A stretch of 64,000 bases of DNA from Caprella mutica (Eukaryota; Arthropoda; Malacostraca; Amphipoda; Caprellidae). Of this stretch, positions 37,198-50,712 are shown piece by piece. A program made the position numbers and the translations under genes. How positions within the stretch are numbered: the first letter of the stretch is position 1; the number at the start of each line of letters is the position of its first letter. The DNA is taken from the NCBI GenBank assembly GCA_947561585.1, contig CANNZV010001142.1, forward strand, positions 1 to 64,000, written 5' to 3'. The notes beneath the pieces were generated by a model. That model saw nothing but the letters and a program-made list of their open reading frames with translations, had not been told where the DNA came from and did no database searches.

Positions 37198-37700
37198 CCA
37201 GTCTGCAGAATGCGTCTCTTCTCCCGCAGAGACTTTAAATTGAGAGAGAGCTGCTCTCTGACTCTCAGCAGCAGATTTAGAATCTCCCGCAGCTAAATTA
37301 ATGGTAGCATAGGCCAAGTAATAAAGCATGTCCAAACTCTCCATTTTAATGGCGAGTTTGTGACAGTTATTTTGAGCCCTTCAATTGCAAATGGCGAGTT
37401 TTATCTAGTTTTCTCCTATGCTACAATGTTATTTTGGAGAGAATTCATGAAAATTTGATCATTTTGGAGAGAATTTGTTGAATTTTGGAGAGAGCTGGAG
37501 AGTCTTAGAGACAAATGGCAAGTTTATGAGACCTGCTATTTTACTTGGAGCATAGGAATTAATTCAAAATCTCCCGCAGCTAAATTAATGGTAACATAAG
37601 AATTAATTCAAGATCTCCCGCAGAGATCTCCAATTTCTACAATTCAATCAAAAACTCCCGCAGAGAGTCTTGGAAAAATGTTCCTTATTCTGCAGACTGG
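37198..37700. mobile_element. CCAGTCTGCAGAAT MITE, copy 2, with nested insertion
   Basis: Same ends as copy 1. Flanks GGGTAAGC and TTGTAAGC match at 6 of 8. It is split by the CCAAGTAA element at 37314-37548; without it the length is close to that of copy 1 plus a repeated internal block. Confidence 0.8.
37314..37548. mobile_element. CCAAGTAA MITE, copy 2, nested
   Basis: 235 bp, reversed relative to the copy at 36965. Exact 8-bp target duplication AGCATAGG (37306-37313, 37549-37556) inside the host MITE. Confidence 0.88.
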
Positions 37701-38338
37701 TTGTAAGCCAATTTTTGAGCCAAAATTTCACAGAAAATCTGAGCCAAACCAACTTGGCTCATTTTCTGAAGATTTCAAGCCAAAATTAACATGGGAACAT
37801 AGGAATTACCGAATTAATTCAAAATTTAAAGCCAATTGAGACATATCTGAGATTTGACCATTTCAAATCTAAGCCAATTAATTGGCTTTAACTGACATAC
37901 TCTAATATATGGATTCAAATCGTCAATAGTCTCCGCCGAATAAACTTCACAACTTCATGCTAATCATGCATCTTTTGCAGACTGGCATTTTGTGATCTCC
38001 AGTCTGCAAATAGTGTCCATTTTGTTGAAGATCTTTGAGTATATCTAATGATATCTTGAATTACCAGTCTGTATCAGTATTTCATAGTAAACTCCATTGA
38101 CATGTCGGTAGAATTTTTCTCCCTTGAAAATAATAATCTAGCAAAGTCGATAGTTTTTCAGCTATTTATTCCTGTGTTATCATTAATTTTCGGTGGAAAA
38201 TGGGTAAAATGTTAGTGGATCAGCCAAATTACTGGAAATTTAGGGTTGATTTTTTTTCCAGATTTTTCATAAAGTCGGTAAAATTTCATGAACCAAATAT
38301 AGACTGATTCTGAAAGACATTTACAAGGAGTTTCAAAA

Positions 38339-38450
38339 TGTCACGGCTCATCAATCAAATGTCACGGCTCATCAATCAAATGTCACGGCTCATCAATCAA
38401 ATGTCACGGCTCATCAATCAAATGTCACGGCTCATCAATCAAATGTCACG
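38339..38450. repeat. 21-bp tandem repeat, about 5 units
   Basis: The unit is TGTCACGGCTCATCAATCAAA; the units are essentially identical. Confidence 0.95.
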
Positions 38451-38883
38451 AAATGTAAATGTTTACTTCTTTAAATATTCCCGATCCGTTAATGCTTAAT
38501 GTCTTAATTTTAGTCAGGTGCGCCACCATGTTACAGTCTACAGAGTATGTCAGTTAAAGCATAAATTAATTGGCTTTAAATTTTTAATTAATTCCTATGT
38601 TCCCATGTTAATTTTGGCTTGAAATCTTCAAAAATTGAGCCAAATTGGCTTGGCTCAGAATTTTAGTGAAATTTTGGTTCAAAAATTGGCTTACAATATT
38701 TCACATTGTTTTGATATTCTATCATTGGCCCAGTCTACAGAATATGGGACATTTTTTACATTTTCTGTTTGAACAATTCTTAATTTTCTCCTATATGTAC
38801 ATTAATTTTTACTGAGAACAGAAGCCAAAATAGAGGATTTTTTGGAGAACAATTTACCAGTTCCTGCAGTCTGGGCATTGAGC

Positions 38884-39116
38884 ATTAGATGGGGTCACAT
38901 CAAACTTTACATAAATTTATAGTTATATCAATTTTTATTCATTATTCAAACTAGTTTGGCATTCTGCTCTTTAGGGATTGCTATGGAATGTTTTAATTGG
39001 TCAACAATTCGAACATTCCATAGCAATCCCTAAAGAGCGGAATGCCGAGCTAGTTTGAATAATGAATAAAAATTGATATATAAATTTATGTATAATTTGA
39101 TGTGACCGCATCTAAT
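38884..39116. mobile_element. Near-perfect palindrome (snapback MITE)
   Basis: Arms of about 110 bp: ATTAGATGGGGTCACATCAA at the left faces TTTGATGTGACCGCATCTAA at the right. The inner arm GCTCTTTAGGGATTGCTATG is matched without error by its complement. The loop is only about 15 bases. Confidence 0.85.
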
Positions 39117-41280
39117 AGGGACTGGAAAATTGTAAGCCAAAATTTCACTGAAAATCTGAGCAAATCCAATTTGGCTCATTTTCTCTGAAAATTAACATGG
39201 GAAAATATAATTAAAAATTTAAAGCCAATTAGACGTATCTGAGATTTGACCATTTCAAATCTAAGCCAATTAATTGGCTTTAACTGACATACTCGAATAC
39301 ATGGCGTATTAGCTGTTTCAAGTTGGCACACTAACTATGCTACGCCAATATGTAGTAAACTCTACTACTGACGGGCCAACTCTAGTAATTGCTCCTTCCA
39401 CCACGGCTCTCTTTATTTCCCACGGTTTGCAGTTTTCTCCTACGGGTTAGATATATTTCCCACAGCTCTTCAAATAACCTGTTGGTGAAATAGCGTCTCT
39501 TGGACAACAACTAATGCAATCTGGTCTTGAGAGATAATATGACTTTGTAAGACCTTGGATACACTTTCTTAATTAATTCCTATGATATAATGTTTATGTG
39601 TATTTATTGCCAGATTGCTCAAGTAATCCTGTCTATATTTGGTGCACAAAACCCCACTGACTTTTTCAAAAAGCTGAAGAAATTCAACAACAATATCCAA
39701 TAATTTGGCTGATTCACCAACATTTTCCAATTTATCCACTGAAAATTAATAGTAACAGGTAAGATAGGAATTAATAGCTAGAAAAACCACTGACTTTGCT
39801 AGGATATTATTTCCAAAGGGGAAAAATTCCATCAATTTGTTGGTGGAATTTACACCATGAAATACAGACTGGCAAGTAATGTAGTATTGCTAACAAACTC
39901 TCCATTTGTCTCTCTAAAAATAACCAAATAAGTTTGTTGAAGAAGTGTGAAGATTTTATAATCTCTCAATCTAGCAACTCTGGCTCAAGGTCTTATATTT
40001 ACTCAAGCTTATTGCAAATATATTGAATATAGACCATTGAATATAGGAAGATAGCTACTTCCAGTCTGCAGGATATGGGACATTTATTTTTAACATTTTA
40101 TGTGTGAACAATCCCTAACTAATTGGTGTGTCCTATTGCACATTGGTTAGTTTCTGAATCTGCTGCTGATAGTTGGAGAGTAACTCTCTCAAATTTAAAT
40201 TTCTAAGAGTCAGGAGACACATTATGCATTGTGGCTTTAGAGTATCTTAAATGTGATGACCTGGATCCATTTTCTTGCTAAACTGGCAACTCTCCTGCCA
40301 CACTTAAAAATATGGGAGTTCTATTCAAAGAATTTTAGAAATGTTGCCTAATGTGAAAACTATCAGGATTAGAGTATTTGTCCTGTCCCTAAGTCCTATT
40401 TTATTCCTATGTTCCCATGTTATTTCCCATACCCAAACTCCAATTTCTGCAAAAACTCCTGTATTTGAGACATTCTTTTTTGAGTGGAATGTTGCCAGTG
40501 TAGTGAGAAAAGGAATTTTTCTCTAAATTTGCTTAACCCAGACCATGTAAAGTAGTACAGCTCTTAAACTCTTGATTTCTCCAACTATCTCCAAAAGAAG
40601 CTAAATTTCTCTTTAATGATCAAGTAATTATAAATTCTCATTGAATTAACCTTTCAGGGTTTTTAGCAGAGATGAAAATTAGACATTTCTCCATTTTCAC
40701 GTTTCACAATGTGGCAGGAAAATTGCCAGGTTGATGAGAAAATGGACCTAGGTTGCCACATTTAATTGATTCAACTCATTTTAAAGTGGCTATTTAGCTT
40801 CTTGATGAAGAATTTACTATTAAAAACATATATGTTTCATGTCTGATGAATGTACATCCCCAATGTCTATTTTATTAGTTATTTAACAGTTAATTACTGT
40901 TTTTTAAAATCATTAATTAAAACTCACAATTATATTTAACTTTGTGCATACCTTGAAACAGGGATTTTCAATACAAACAGTTGACTAAATCTTGCCAGTG
41001 TATCTGTCTGCATTTGGTGCACAAAATCCCACTGACTTCATCGAAAAACTGATAAAATACAACCACCTATTTCCAATAATTTATTTAGCTGATCCACCAT
41101 CATTTTCCCAAGTTATTCAAAGAAAATTATTGGTAACAATGGAAAAATAGCTAGAGATCCACCTGCCTGATATTATTAGATCAATCTCATAAGTATGGCT
41201 GATAAATAAATGTTACTTATTTTACTCATTTTTATAAGCTAACAGCAATTTTTTTTACAGATAAACTCAAAACCATCAAA

Positions 41281-43125
<1,845 letters not shown>

Positions 43126-44349
43126 CCAAATTCAAATTAAAAAAAAATTGGCGAATGACATTCAGTTTGATTTCCAAAGTTTTTTGATCGTGATTTACCT
43201 AACAATTCTTCATTTCACTCTTTCTTTATAATCCAGTCATTATATCTCCTGCTAATGAGTTCAATTTTGTAATCTAATCGAAAACTGTGTGCTTACTCGC
43301 TATTAAATTTAAGCAAAGTGTTTCCGTCTTTTATTTTACACTATTCCAACTTTTGCCTATTTTCTTGTAATTTCCTTTTAATCTCTATTGTGGTCTGACA
43401 GTTATTTTCATTCATCGGTATAACTATAACGTTATCTTGATCATCTTATTTTAATTGAAAAAAGGATCACCTTTTATTTTACATTTATTATTGCATTAGC
43501 TCAAATTTTTCGACAACTGTCGTAACATTAGGGAGAAGGAACTCTATTAAAATGTGTAAAACGATCTAGACTTTTCTAAAAGGTCGATCCTTTGATTAAA
43601 GCGGAATGAAATATTTATGTATACCTACCCTGGCTACCCCAAATTACACAGGACTTATAAATAGCTACTGGAAAAGAAATCTACAGAAGAACGAACGCCT
43701 TATGATAATTATGGTTGTTTTATAATCTGAATATTGCATTATTTAGTTCCAATGTTCTGAATTTAAAATTTTGAAGATTATTTTTCCTGCCGGGAATTAT
43801 ATTTCCGCGAGTGGAAATCTGTCTCTTGTTACGTGTTTTAGATATTTTCCATAACTAAATTCCAGGTGTCCAGCCCAACCCTGCGCTGTGGCGGTTCCTC
43901 TACTTCTGGGTGTACCTATTGTTTATATTTGAATATGATAATACCTGGTGAATATTGAATTAATTCTGAAGTTCAAATATGAATATCCTGGACAAAGAAT
44001 GAAAACACGTTTATTTCTTAGAACTACTATAACTACCTAATTCAGTTCTGACCAAAACTTGGAACAGCATTGATCTTCACTTTTTAGCGCCTATTCGGAT
44101 ATTCAGGCTCCATCGATTTTAGCTGTTTATTACTACATTACCATATGTTTTCTTTTGGTGGTTAGTAAATACTAAATACCTAATTTAATTGAGACTTGAA
44201 ATAAAATTGGTTGATCAGCCAAAATGATTGATTGAAAATACTGAAATAAGAATGTTGGTGCTTTTTTCAGCTTTTTGAAAAAATTTGTAGATTAGGTACT
44301 AGGTTTCGGTTCCTCAATTTAGTCTGGTGCATATTCAGGTCCATATTTG
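43126..44349. other. 3' flank of NAC-alpha
   Basis: 3' UTR and downstream DNA. ATTAAA near 43302 could be the poly(A) signal, since no AATAAA lies close. No repeat or gene was recognised up to 44349. Confidence 0.5.
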
Positions 44350-44611
44350 ATATTTCAAAGTGTGACAGGAAAGTCGCCAGTTTGGTGAAAAAATGGATCA
44401 AGGTTGCCACATTTAAGATACTTTGAAGAAGAAATAGGACATCCTTGTGAAGATTTTACACTTGAAAACCTCCTTATGCATAATATCTGATGCATGTGTA
44501 TCAATTGGGACTATCTATGAGTGATTTACTTGTTATTTACATGTTTCTGAACTTATTTCACCCATCAAAAGTCGCCAGTATACTGGCGACTTTGTCCATA
44601 CTTTGAAACAT
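44350..44611. mobile_element. AAAGTCGCCAGT MITE, copy 1
   Basis: About 260 bp. TTTCAAAGTGTGACAGGAAA plus GTCGCCAGT at the left faces ACTGGCGACTTTGTCCATAC plus TTTGAAACATG at the right. The family recurs at 45119 and 48959, with fragments near 46700 and 49885. Confidence 0.7.
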
Positions 44612-45118
44612 GGAATTTCAGGTTCCAGAGTGGCCAGACTGCAGAATATGCAATATGGAACAATTTTCCAAGGCTCTCTGTGAGAGAGTGTGATGAATCT
44701 TCCATTAAATCCTATGTAACCTTTAATTTACTAGGTATTTAGCCAACTGCCAAGTGGCCCAAGTAAAATAGTATGGCTCATAAACTTTTCACTTGTCTCT
44801 CCAACTCTGAACTCTCTTCAAAAATCACCCAATTTCTCTTCAATGATCAAATTAGGTAGGTATCAAAAATTTTCTCCAAAATGTTAAATAACATTGCCAG
44901 TCTGCAGAATATGTGAGATATTTGGGATATTCTCTCCGAACAATTTTGAATTAATTCCTATATTAACATTAATTTTGCTACGAACACTTCTGAATTAATC
45001 CCTATATTTACATTGATTTTGCTACGAACAGAATCATTCAATCAGAGATCTCTACGAACACTTTACCAGTTTCTGCAGACTGGTAACATTGTAGGCTTGT
45101 AGCAACTAAGAATAGGAC

Positions 45119-45628
45119 CATGTTTTAAAGTATGGACAAAGTCGCCAGTATATTGGCAACTTTTGAGCCAAGTAATAAAGCATGTCCAAACTCGCCATTT
45201 TAATGGCGAGTTTGTGACAGTTATTTTGAGCACTTTAAATGCAAATGGAGAGTTTTATCTATTTTTCTCCTATGCTACAATGTTATTTTGGAGAGAATTT
45301 ATGAAAATTAAATTTGATCATTTTGGAGAGAATTTGTTGAATTTTGGAGAGAGCTGGAGAGACAAATGGCGAGTTTATGAGACATACTATTTTACTTGGC
45401 TTTTGAGGGGTTAAACAAGTTGGAAAACCTGTAAATCACTCTTTAAATAGTCTCAAGAGATACACATGCATCAGGTGACAGGACTCAGGCATGAAGTATA
45501 AGGATGTTTCCAAGTGTAAAATCTAACCTAGGAAGCCAAATTTCTCCTTTAAAGTATCTTAAATGTGGCGACCTGGATCCATTTTCTTGCTTAACTGGCG
45601 ACTTTTGTGCCACACTTTAAAATATGTG
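45119..45628. mobile_element. AAAGTCGCCAGT MITE, copy 2, interrupted
   Basis: The left end TTTTAAAGTATGGACAAAGT and right end CTGGCGACTTTTGTGCCACA plus CTTTAAAATATG are split by the CCAAGTAA MITE at 45168-45399. Without it the element would be about 270 bp, matching the copy at 48959. Confidence 0.78.
45168..45399. mobile_element. CCAAGTAA MITE, copy 3, nested
   Basis: 232 bp with an exact 8-bp target duplication CTTTTGAG (45160-45167, 45400-45407). The uninterrupted relative at 48959 has a single CTTTTGAG at this place, which confirms the insertion. The frame at 45163-45414 is just this element. Confidence 0.9.
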
Positions 45629-45639
45629 AATAGGAGAAA

Positions 45640-46345
45640 AATAGATATTTCTCGCTATGCTATTTGCAATTTAAGGGCTCAAAATAACTTTCCCAGTCTG
45701 CAATGGATGCACAATCAGTCTCCAGATATTTAATTTTTGGAGTGATTTGTCTCCAAAGATTTTCAAATTTCTCTCCAAAATGACCAAAAATTTCAAATTT
45801 CTCTCCACTAATTACATGTAAACATATGAATTAACCAGTGTGAAAAGTAAAGCAGGATTTGTGGATCAATCCTGCGCCCAATACCTATTTAATTCCTATG
45901 TTCCCATGTTATTTGCTGCGCCCAAATCCCAATTTCTGTAATAAATCCTGAGTCTGAGGAGACCTTCTTTTCAGACTGGTGAATTAATTGGGAAATTGTC
46001 GCCGGATAATTCAGGAGACTAATTTCAAGGCCTCAACAGTCGCCGGATAAACTTCACAACTTCATGCATCTTTTGCAGACTGGTAATTTACCATTAAAAT
46101 GGTAAGTTTGGACATGCTTTATTACCTGGTTCTGGCAGAGAGCCTCAGGTCTCCAGGCTATTTAAATTTAGATGCGGGAGATTTTGAATTAATTCCTATG
46201 TAACCATTAATTTAGCTGAGGTTGCCAACTTGCCGGTAGATTGGTAAAGTGTTCGACTGTTCGTAGAGGTCTCAGGTCTCTTATTCTGTTTGTAGCAAAA
46301 AGAGAGTGGAGTAAACAAAAATCCTTTATACCAGTCAATAACAGG
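45640..46345. repeat. Mosaic of MITE fragments
   Basis: Pieces of the CCAGTCTGCAG and CCAAGTAA families (GACTGGTAATTTACC, TTTGGACATGCTTTATTAC) and CTCTCCAAA-rich stretches. No complete element or gene. Confidence 0.5.
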
Positions 46346-46850
46346 TTAATACTCTAATATTCCACCAAATCTGAAGTCTTTAGCTCCAAATACGCGACCG
46401 CTAAACCAAACTATGCGGGATTCGTTATTCATCTTCAACTTATTTTGGCCCTGTAAAAAAGAAGAGATTTGTTAACATGCTTTACTATGAAGCTAAATTC
46501 ACTTTGAAATGTGAACTAAATTGTATCTTATAGCAAAAAAGCTGCTCTTTCCAATGATTTATGTTTTTTTTCTAAACCGATGTTTTACTACTAAAAATAG
46601 CGGTGCGTCAAATTACCTCTGGTTATACCACTACGCCAAATTACCCCGGTCGACACTACTTTAAAGGAGAATTTTGACTTTAGTGAAGATTTTACACTTG
46701 AAAATATACTGGTGACTTTATCCATACTTTGAAACATGATGAGTCTGTGAGATTAATTGTCTCTCAAATTGAAATCTCTGCAGAACAAGAGATACATTAT
46801 GCAGAGTGGCATGAGAGCCACTCATCTATACTACAGTATGGGCCACAAAA

Positions 46851-47849
46851 ATGTTTCCGCTTTTTCAAATACTTGTAAATCGTTAGCCAATGGAATAAAA
46901 AAAGTGTATCTTGGTCTCTTTTTCTCCGCCTCTTATTTTACTATTTTTAGGTAAAACAATTTTGAACTGATGGACATAGTTTAAGAACAGGTAAGCAAAG
47001 AGTGAGAGTGATTTTTTTGGTCATTGCGTGAGCCGTGAAGGTTATTCTTAGAGCTAGATCAGTGATTTTACTTACTAAAAGGCAGTGATTAAAGGGAAAA
47101 AAATTATGATGGAAGACATATTGATACAGTGTGATTACACTTCTTCCTTAGAAGCTATTTGGAAATAGAACAACTTCAGTTACATTTTGATCTCATCGAA
47201 GTTTCACTATGAATATTCATTCTTTCGATCGCTTGTTCATTGCATGGTTTAGGCCCGTTTCATACTAGCATTTTTAACAGCGCGGAAAAAAGCTCTTCTT
47301 AAAATGCGTTCACATGTGCGTTTTTTATCGCTAAAGTGAAATTTAATGTGATTTTTCCATCAATAAAAAAAATCGCAAGTGTAAACGCATTTCATGAAGA
47401 GCTTTTTTCCGGCGCTGTTAAAAATGCAAGTGTGAAGCGGGCCTCAACCATGCAATGAACAAGCGAAGAACGAATATTCATAGTGAAAACTTCAATGAGA
47501 TCAAAATGTAACTGAAGTTGTTCAATTTCCAAATAGTTTCTAAGAAACAAGTGTAAACACCCTGTATTATAATGTCTACCATAATATTTTTTTTCTTTTT
47601 GTTCACTGCCTTTTAGTAAGTAAAATCAGAGAGTTAGCTCTAAGAATAACCTTTGTGCAATGATAGAAATAATCACCTGCACTCTTTGGTTACCTGTTCT
47701 TAAACTATGTCCATCGGTTTCAAATTGTTTTTACCTGTTAATAGTAAAATAAGAGGAGAAGAAAAAGAGACCAAGATACATTTTTTTCGTCCATTCACTC
47801 CATAGTCCATTGGTTAACGATTTACAAGTATTTGTAAAAGCGGAAACAT
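46851..47849. mobile_element. One-kilobase palindrome (foldback element)
   Basis: Arms of about 450 bp. ATGTTTCCGCTTTTTCAAAT and TGATGGACATAGTTTAAGAA at the left face TTCTTAAACTATGTCCATCG and AAAGCGGAAACAT at the right. The central 47250-47450 is a second hairpin (AGCATTTTTAACAGCG / CGCTGTTAAAAATGC). Left of the palindrome, CAGTATGGGCCACAAAA reads like a Tc1/mariner end that the right arm lacks. Confidence 0.8.
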
Positions 47850-48958
47850 ATCATCTATATTTAATTAGGTATACAGGCAGCAAGAGTGCAGAACCTGTTT
47901 AGATGTTCTCAAGGGTCCAGTTGTCCAGGGACCCACTGGCACTGCCCAGACTTTAGAAACTGGTAATTTGTTCTCGGTTCTCCAAGGAATCTTTCATTTG
48001 CCTTCATATCTTGGTACAATACATGTAAATTGATAAAGGGGATTGCCTGCTACCTGGCAATGCCCCATTGCCTGCTAGCAGTACTAGGCGCTGGCAGCAG
48101 GCGCCAGCCTGAGCCATGTTCAATGTTGCACAGTGCCGCAGGAAAGTTTCCATATATAATATTGGCGATTTTGTGTACTGTATACTTAAATGATACTATT
48201 ACTTTGAAAGATGGCCTGCCAGGCTGCCTTCATACTTTTGTTTTTATTAATAATTGGAGAATAATGTTGTAGCTACAGGACAAAAGTAAATGTGTTTATT
48301 TATGCTAAAATGTAGCTACAGCAGTACAGCCAATAAGAAATGTTTAAAAATATATATATTGTAGGTCTAAGTTCAATGAACGATGAATAGTTTAAAAAAT
48401 TTGAGTTTTTCTCTTATAGGGATGAAAGTTGCCCAATTAAATAGTGGGGTTGATAAACTCTTCATCTCTATCCAAATGAAGCTGAATTTCTATCCAAAAT
48501 TTTGAAATTCTTATAAATTCTTTCCAAAATAACATTGCAGCATAGGAGGAAATTAGTTAGCTATTTCTCCAATTGCAATTTGAAGGCTCAATTTTACAAT
48601 CCTAAACTTGCCAATATATTGGGGAGTAAGGACATGCTGTATTACTTGAGAGTTGGAGAGTAGCGTACTGTCATGAGACTTTATTAATTTCAATAATTTG
48701 AAATAGGAGGCGTTTCTGTATGATTAAACATAGAGGTATTTGAAATTGATAGTTTTGTTTAGAAGTGATATATATCCAAAATTTTATTTTCAAAAACTCT
48801 ATCTTATGCCTATTTTTCAAATTCTTTTAGCTATATTTTTTTTACAATTCAAATATCTAAAAAATTCAATGATATGATATAGCACCTCTTTCAAACAAAT
48901 CCAGGGTCCAGTCACTGAGCCACATCTCTCCAAGAGTAAATTTGATATTGTTAAAGTC
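47850..48958. other. Intergenic DNA with MITE fragments
   Basis: A short GC-rich stretch at 48040-48130 (GGCGCTGGCAGCAGGCGCC is a local hairpin). A degraded CCAAGTAA-family fragment lies at about 48450-48660. No exon was recognised; the frames at 48030-48272 and 48817-49080 look accidental. Confidence 0.45.
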
Positions 48959-49230
48959 CATGTTTCAAAGTATGGACAAAGTCGGCAATATATTGGCGAC
49001 TTTTGAGGGGTTGAATAATTTGAAAAAAATCTGTAATTAGCTGTTAAATCACTAATAAAACAGTCATAAGAAATGCACATGAATCAGACATGAAACATAA
49101 TGATGTTGATGTTTTCAACAGTTCATGCTTCACTGAGAAGCCAAAATCTACTTTAAAATGAGTTAAATGTGGTGACCGAGTTTTATTTTCTCATCGAACT
49201 GGTGACTTTCCTGCCACATTATGAAACATG
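48959..49230. mobile_element. AAAGTCGCCAGT MITE, copy 3, uninterrupted
   Basis: 272 bp, from CATGTTTCAAAGTATGGAC to CCACATTATGAAACATG. It serves as the empty-site reference for the interrupted copy at 45119. Confidence 0.75.
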
Positions 49231-49294
49231 AATTGAATCGGTGTCAAAAAGTACCATTTGCATTCATGATTCATCAAAAAGCATGTTCAGGAAT

Positions 49295-49668
49295 CAGGAC
49301 TGTAGAGTCGGAGTCAAAGCTTTTTTTGGTGGAGTCGGAGTCAGGAGTCGAATATTTTTTACAGACTCCCGACTCCAAGCTATAGATGTAAGTCACAAAA
49401 ATGTAGATCCATTTTATTTGTTGTTCATCATGTTAAATATCTTATAAGAACTAATAATTGCTCATATATATATATGAATTAAATCAAAATTTATAGTCTA
49501 AACATTCAAGTGACTCAATATTGCTTATAAAAATACTGTAAAACTGTTTGTTGGAGTCGGAGTCGAGGAGTCGGTGAAATTCTTTATAAAAGAGTCGGAG
49601 TCGATAAATTCAAAATAAAGGAGTTGGAGTCGGAGTCGAACATTTTATGTGCCGACTCCGCAGCCCTG
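49295..49668. mobile_element. hAT MITE with GGAGTCGGAGTCG ends
   Basis: 374 bp, exact 8-bp duplication TCAGGAAT (49287-49294, 49669-49676). Ends CAGGACTGTAGAGTCGGAG and CCGACTCCGCAGCCCTG. CAGGGCTG(C/T)GGAGTCGGAG is a well-known hAT terminus. The frame at 49241-49447 is a reading through it. Confidence 0.92.
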
Positions 49669-50712
49669 TCAGGAATCAGGAGAGACTAAAACATCTCTGC
49701 ACTGTGTGGCACAATCTGTTACCCAGTCTGCAAAATATGGGTCTTATGACTATAAGATTTATACATCAGTTAGTATATTTTATGCTAGTAGCTAGGTGAC
49801 TAATTTTTTTCTTCAATTTTTGGTGTTTTCTTAAGGATTGTTTGCACTGAAAATGTTAAAAAAGTCACATGTTCTCATTATTCTGCACCATGTTTCAAAG
49901 TATGAAAGCAAAGTTGCGAGTGTAGTGAGAAAATGAATTGGTCTCCTAGTTTGATGAACCCAAGATTCCACATTTAAAATATTTAAAAAGAGTAATTTTG
50001 CTCCAAGCCTCCAGGTGATGATTTTCTATTTGAAAATATCATTATGCTTCATTAACTTATTTCACAAGATATTTTACTTTTATTAAATTATCTCCTTCCA
50101 TTGCTTGAAGCATGATTCTGCAGACTGGACAGAAACCCACTTTTGGAGAAAAATGTAGATTTCATTTAGTTATACTATTTTATTAGATTAATTGCAAAGA
50201 GTGAATAATATTTCTCCAAGAGTAATTTTGTTCATCAAATATCTACTTTTATAATTGCAATCTGGCTACTTTCCTTCTGCAGATAAGAGACCTCTTTCCA
50301 AAATAGACTAACTTTTTCTCCAAAATAATCAAATTATGTTATTCTCTCCAAATTATAAGATTAAAATACTAAAATAGATATTTCTTGCCATAAACATTTA
50401 TTATCTCAATTTTTCTCACCATGCAAACAAAATTTGTTCAAATTTTAAATAATTAATAATACATGACAATTAGTATCAGAAATAGCTATAAAGTGAAAAG
50501 AATATGATATCATTATATATGGTGCTGGTTGATATTTATTCTTTAAATATTAATATCATGGAATGGTCACATCTAAGTGATATTCCATGAAATATAATTT
50601 TGATTATTTAGAATTTATACTAGCTAGAAGAAACAGGAAGACGATGATATAGCTACATTGTAGGTAGCTTGTCTTTATTTGTTTTAACTTACCACTGCTC
50701 TTCATTTCAGAT

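Larger units (their letters stand above)
37702..41256. repeat. MITE-rich DNA upstream of NAC-alpha coding exons
   Basis: Three copies of an AGCCAATTAATTGGCTT-containing repeat lie at about 37705-37912, 38545-38700 (reversed) and 39128-39300. Fragments of the CCAGTCTGCAG family are scattered through it. Much of this is likely the first intron of NAC-alpha, because the first coding exon starts after a splice acceptor, but the 5' exon was not located. The frame at 40341-40526 is not convincing. Confidence 0.55.
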
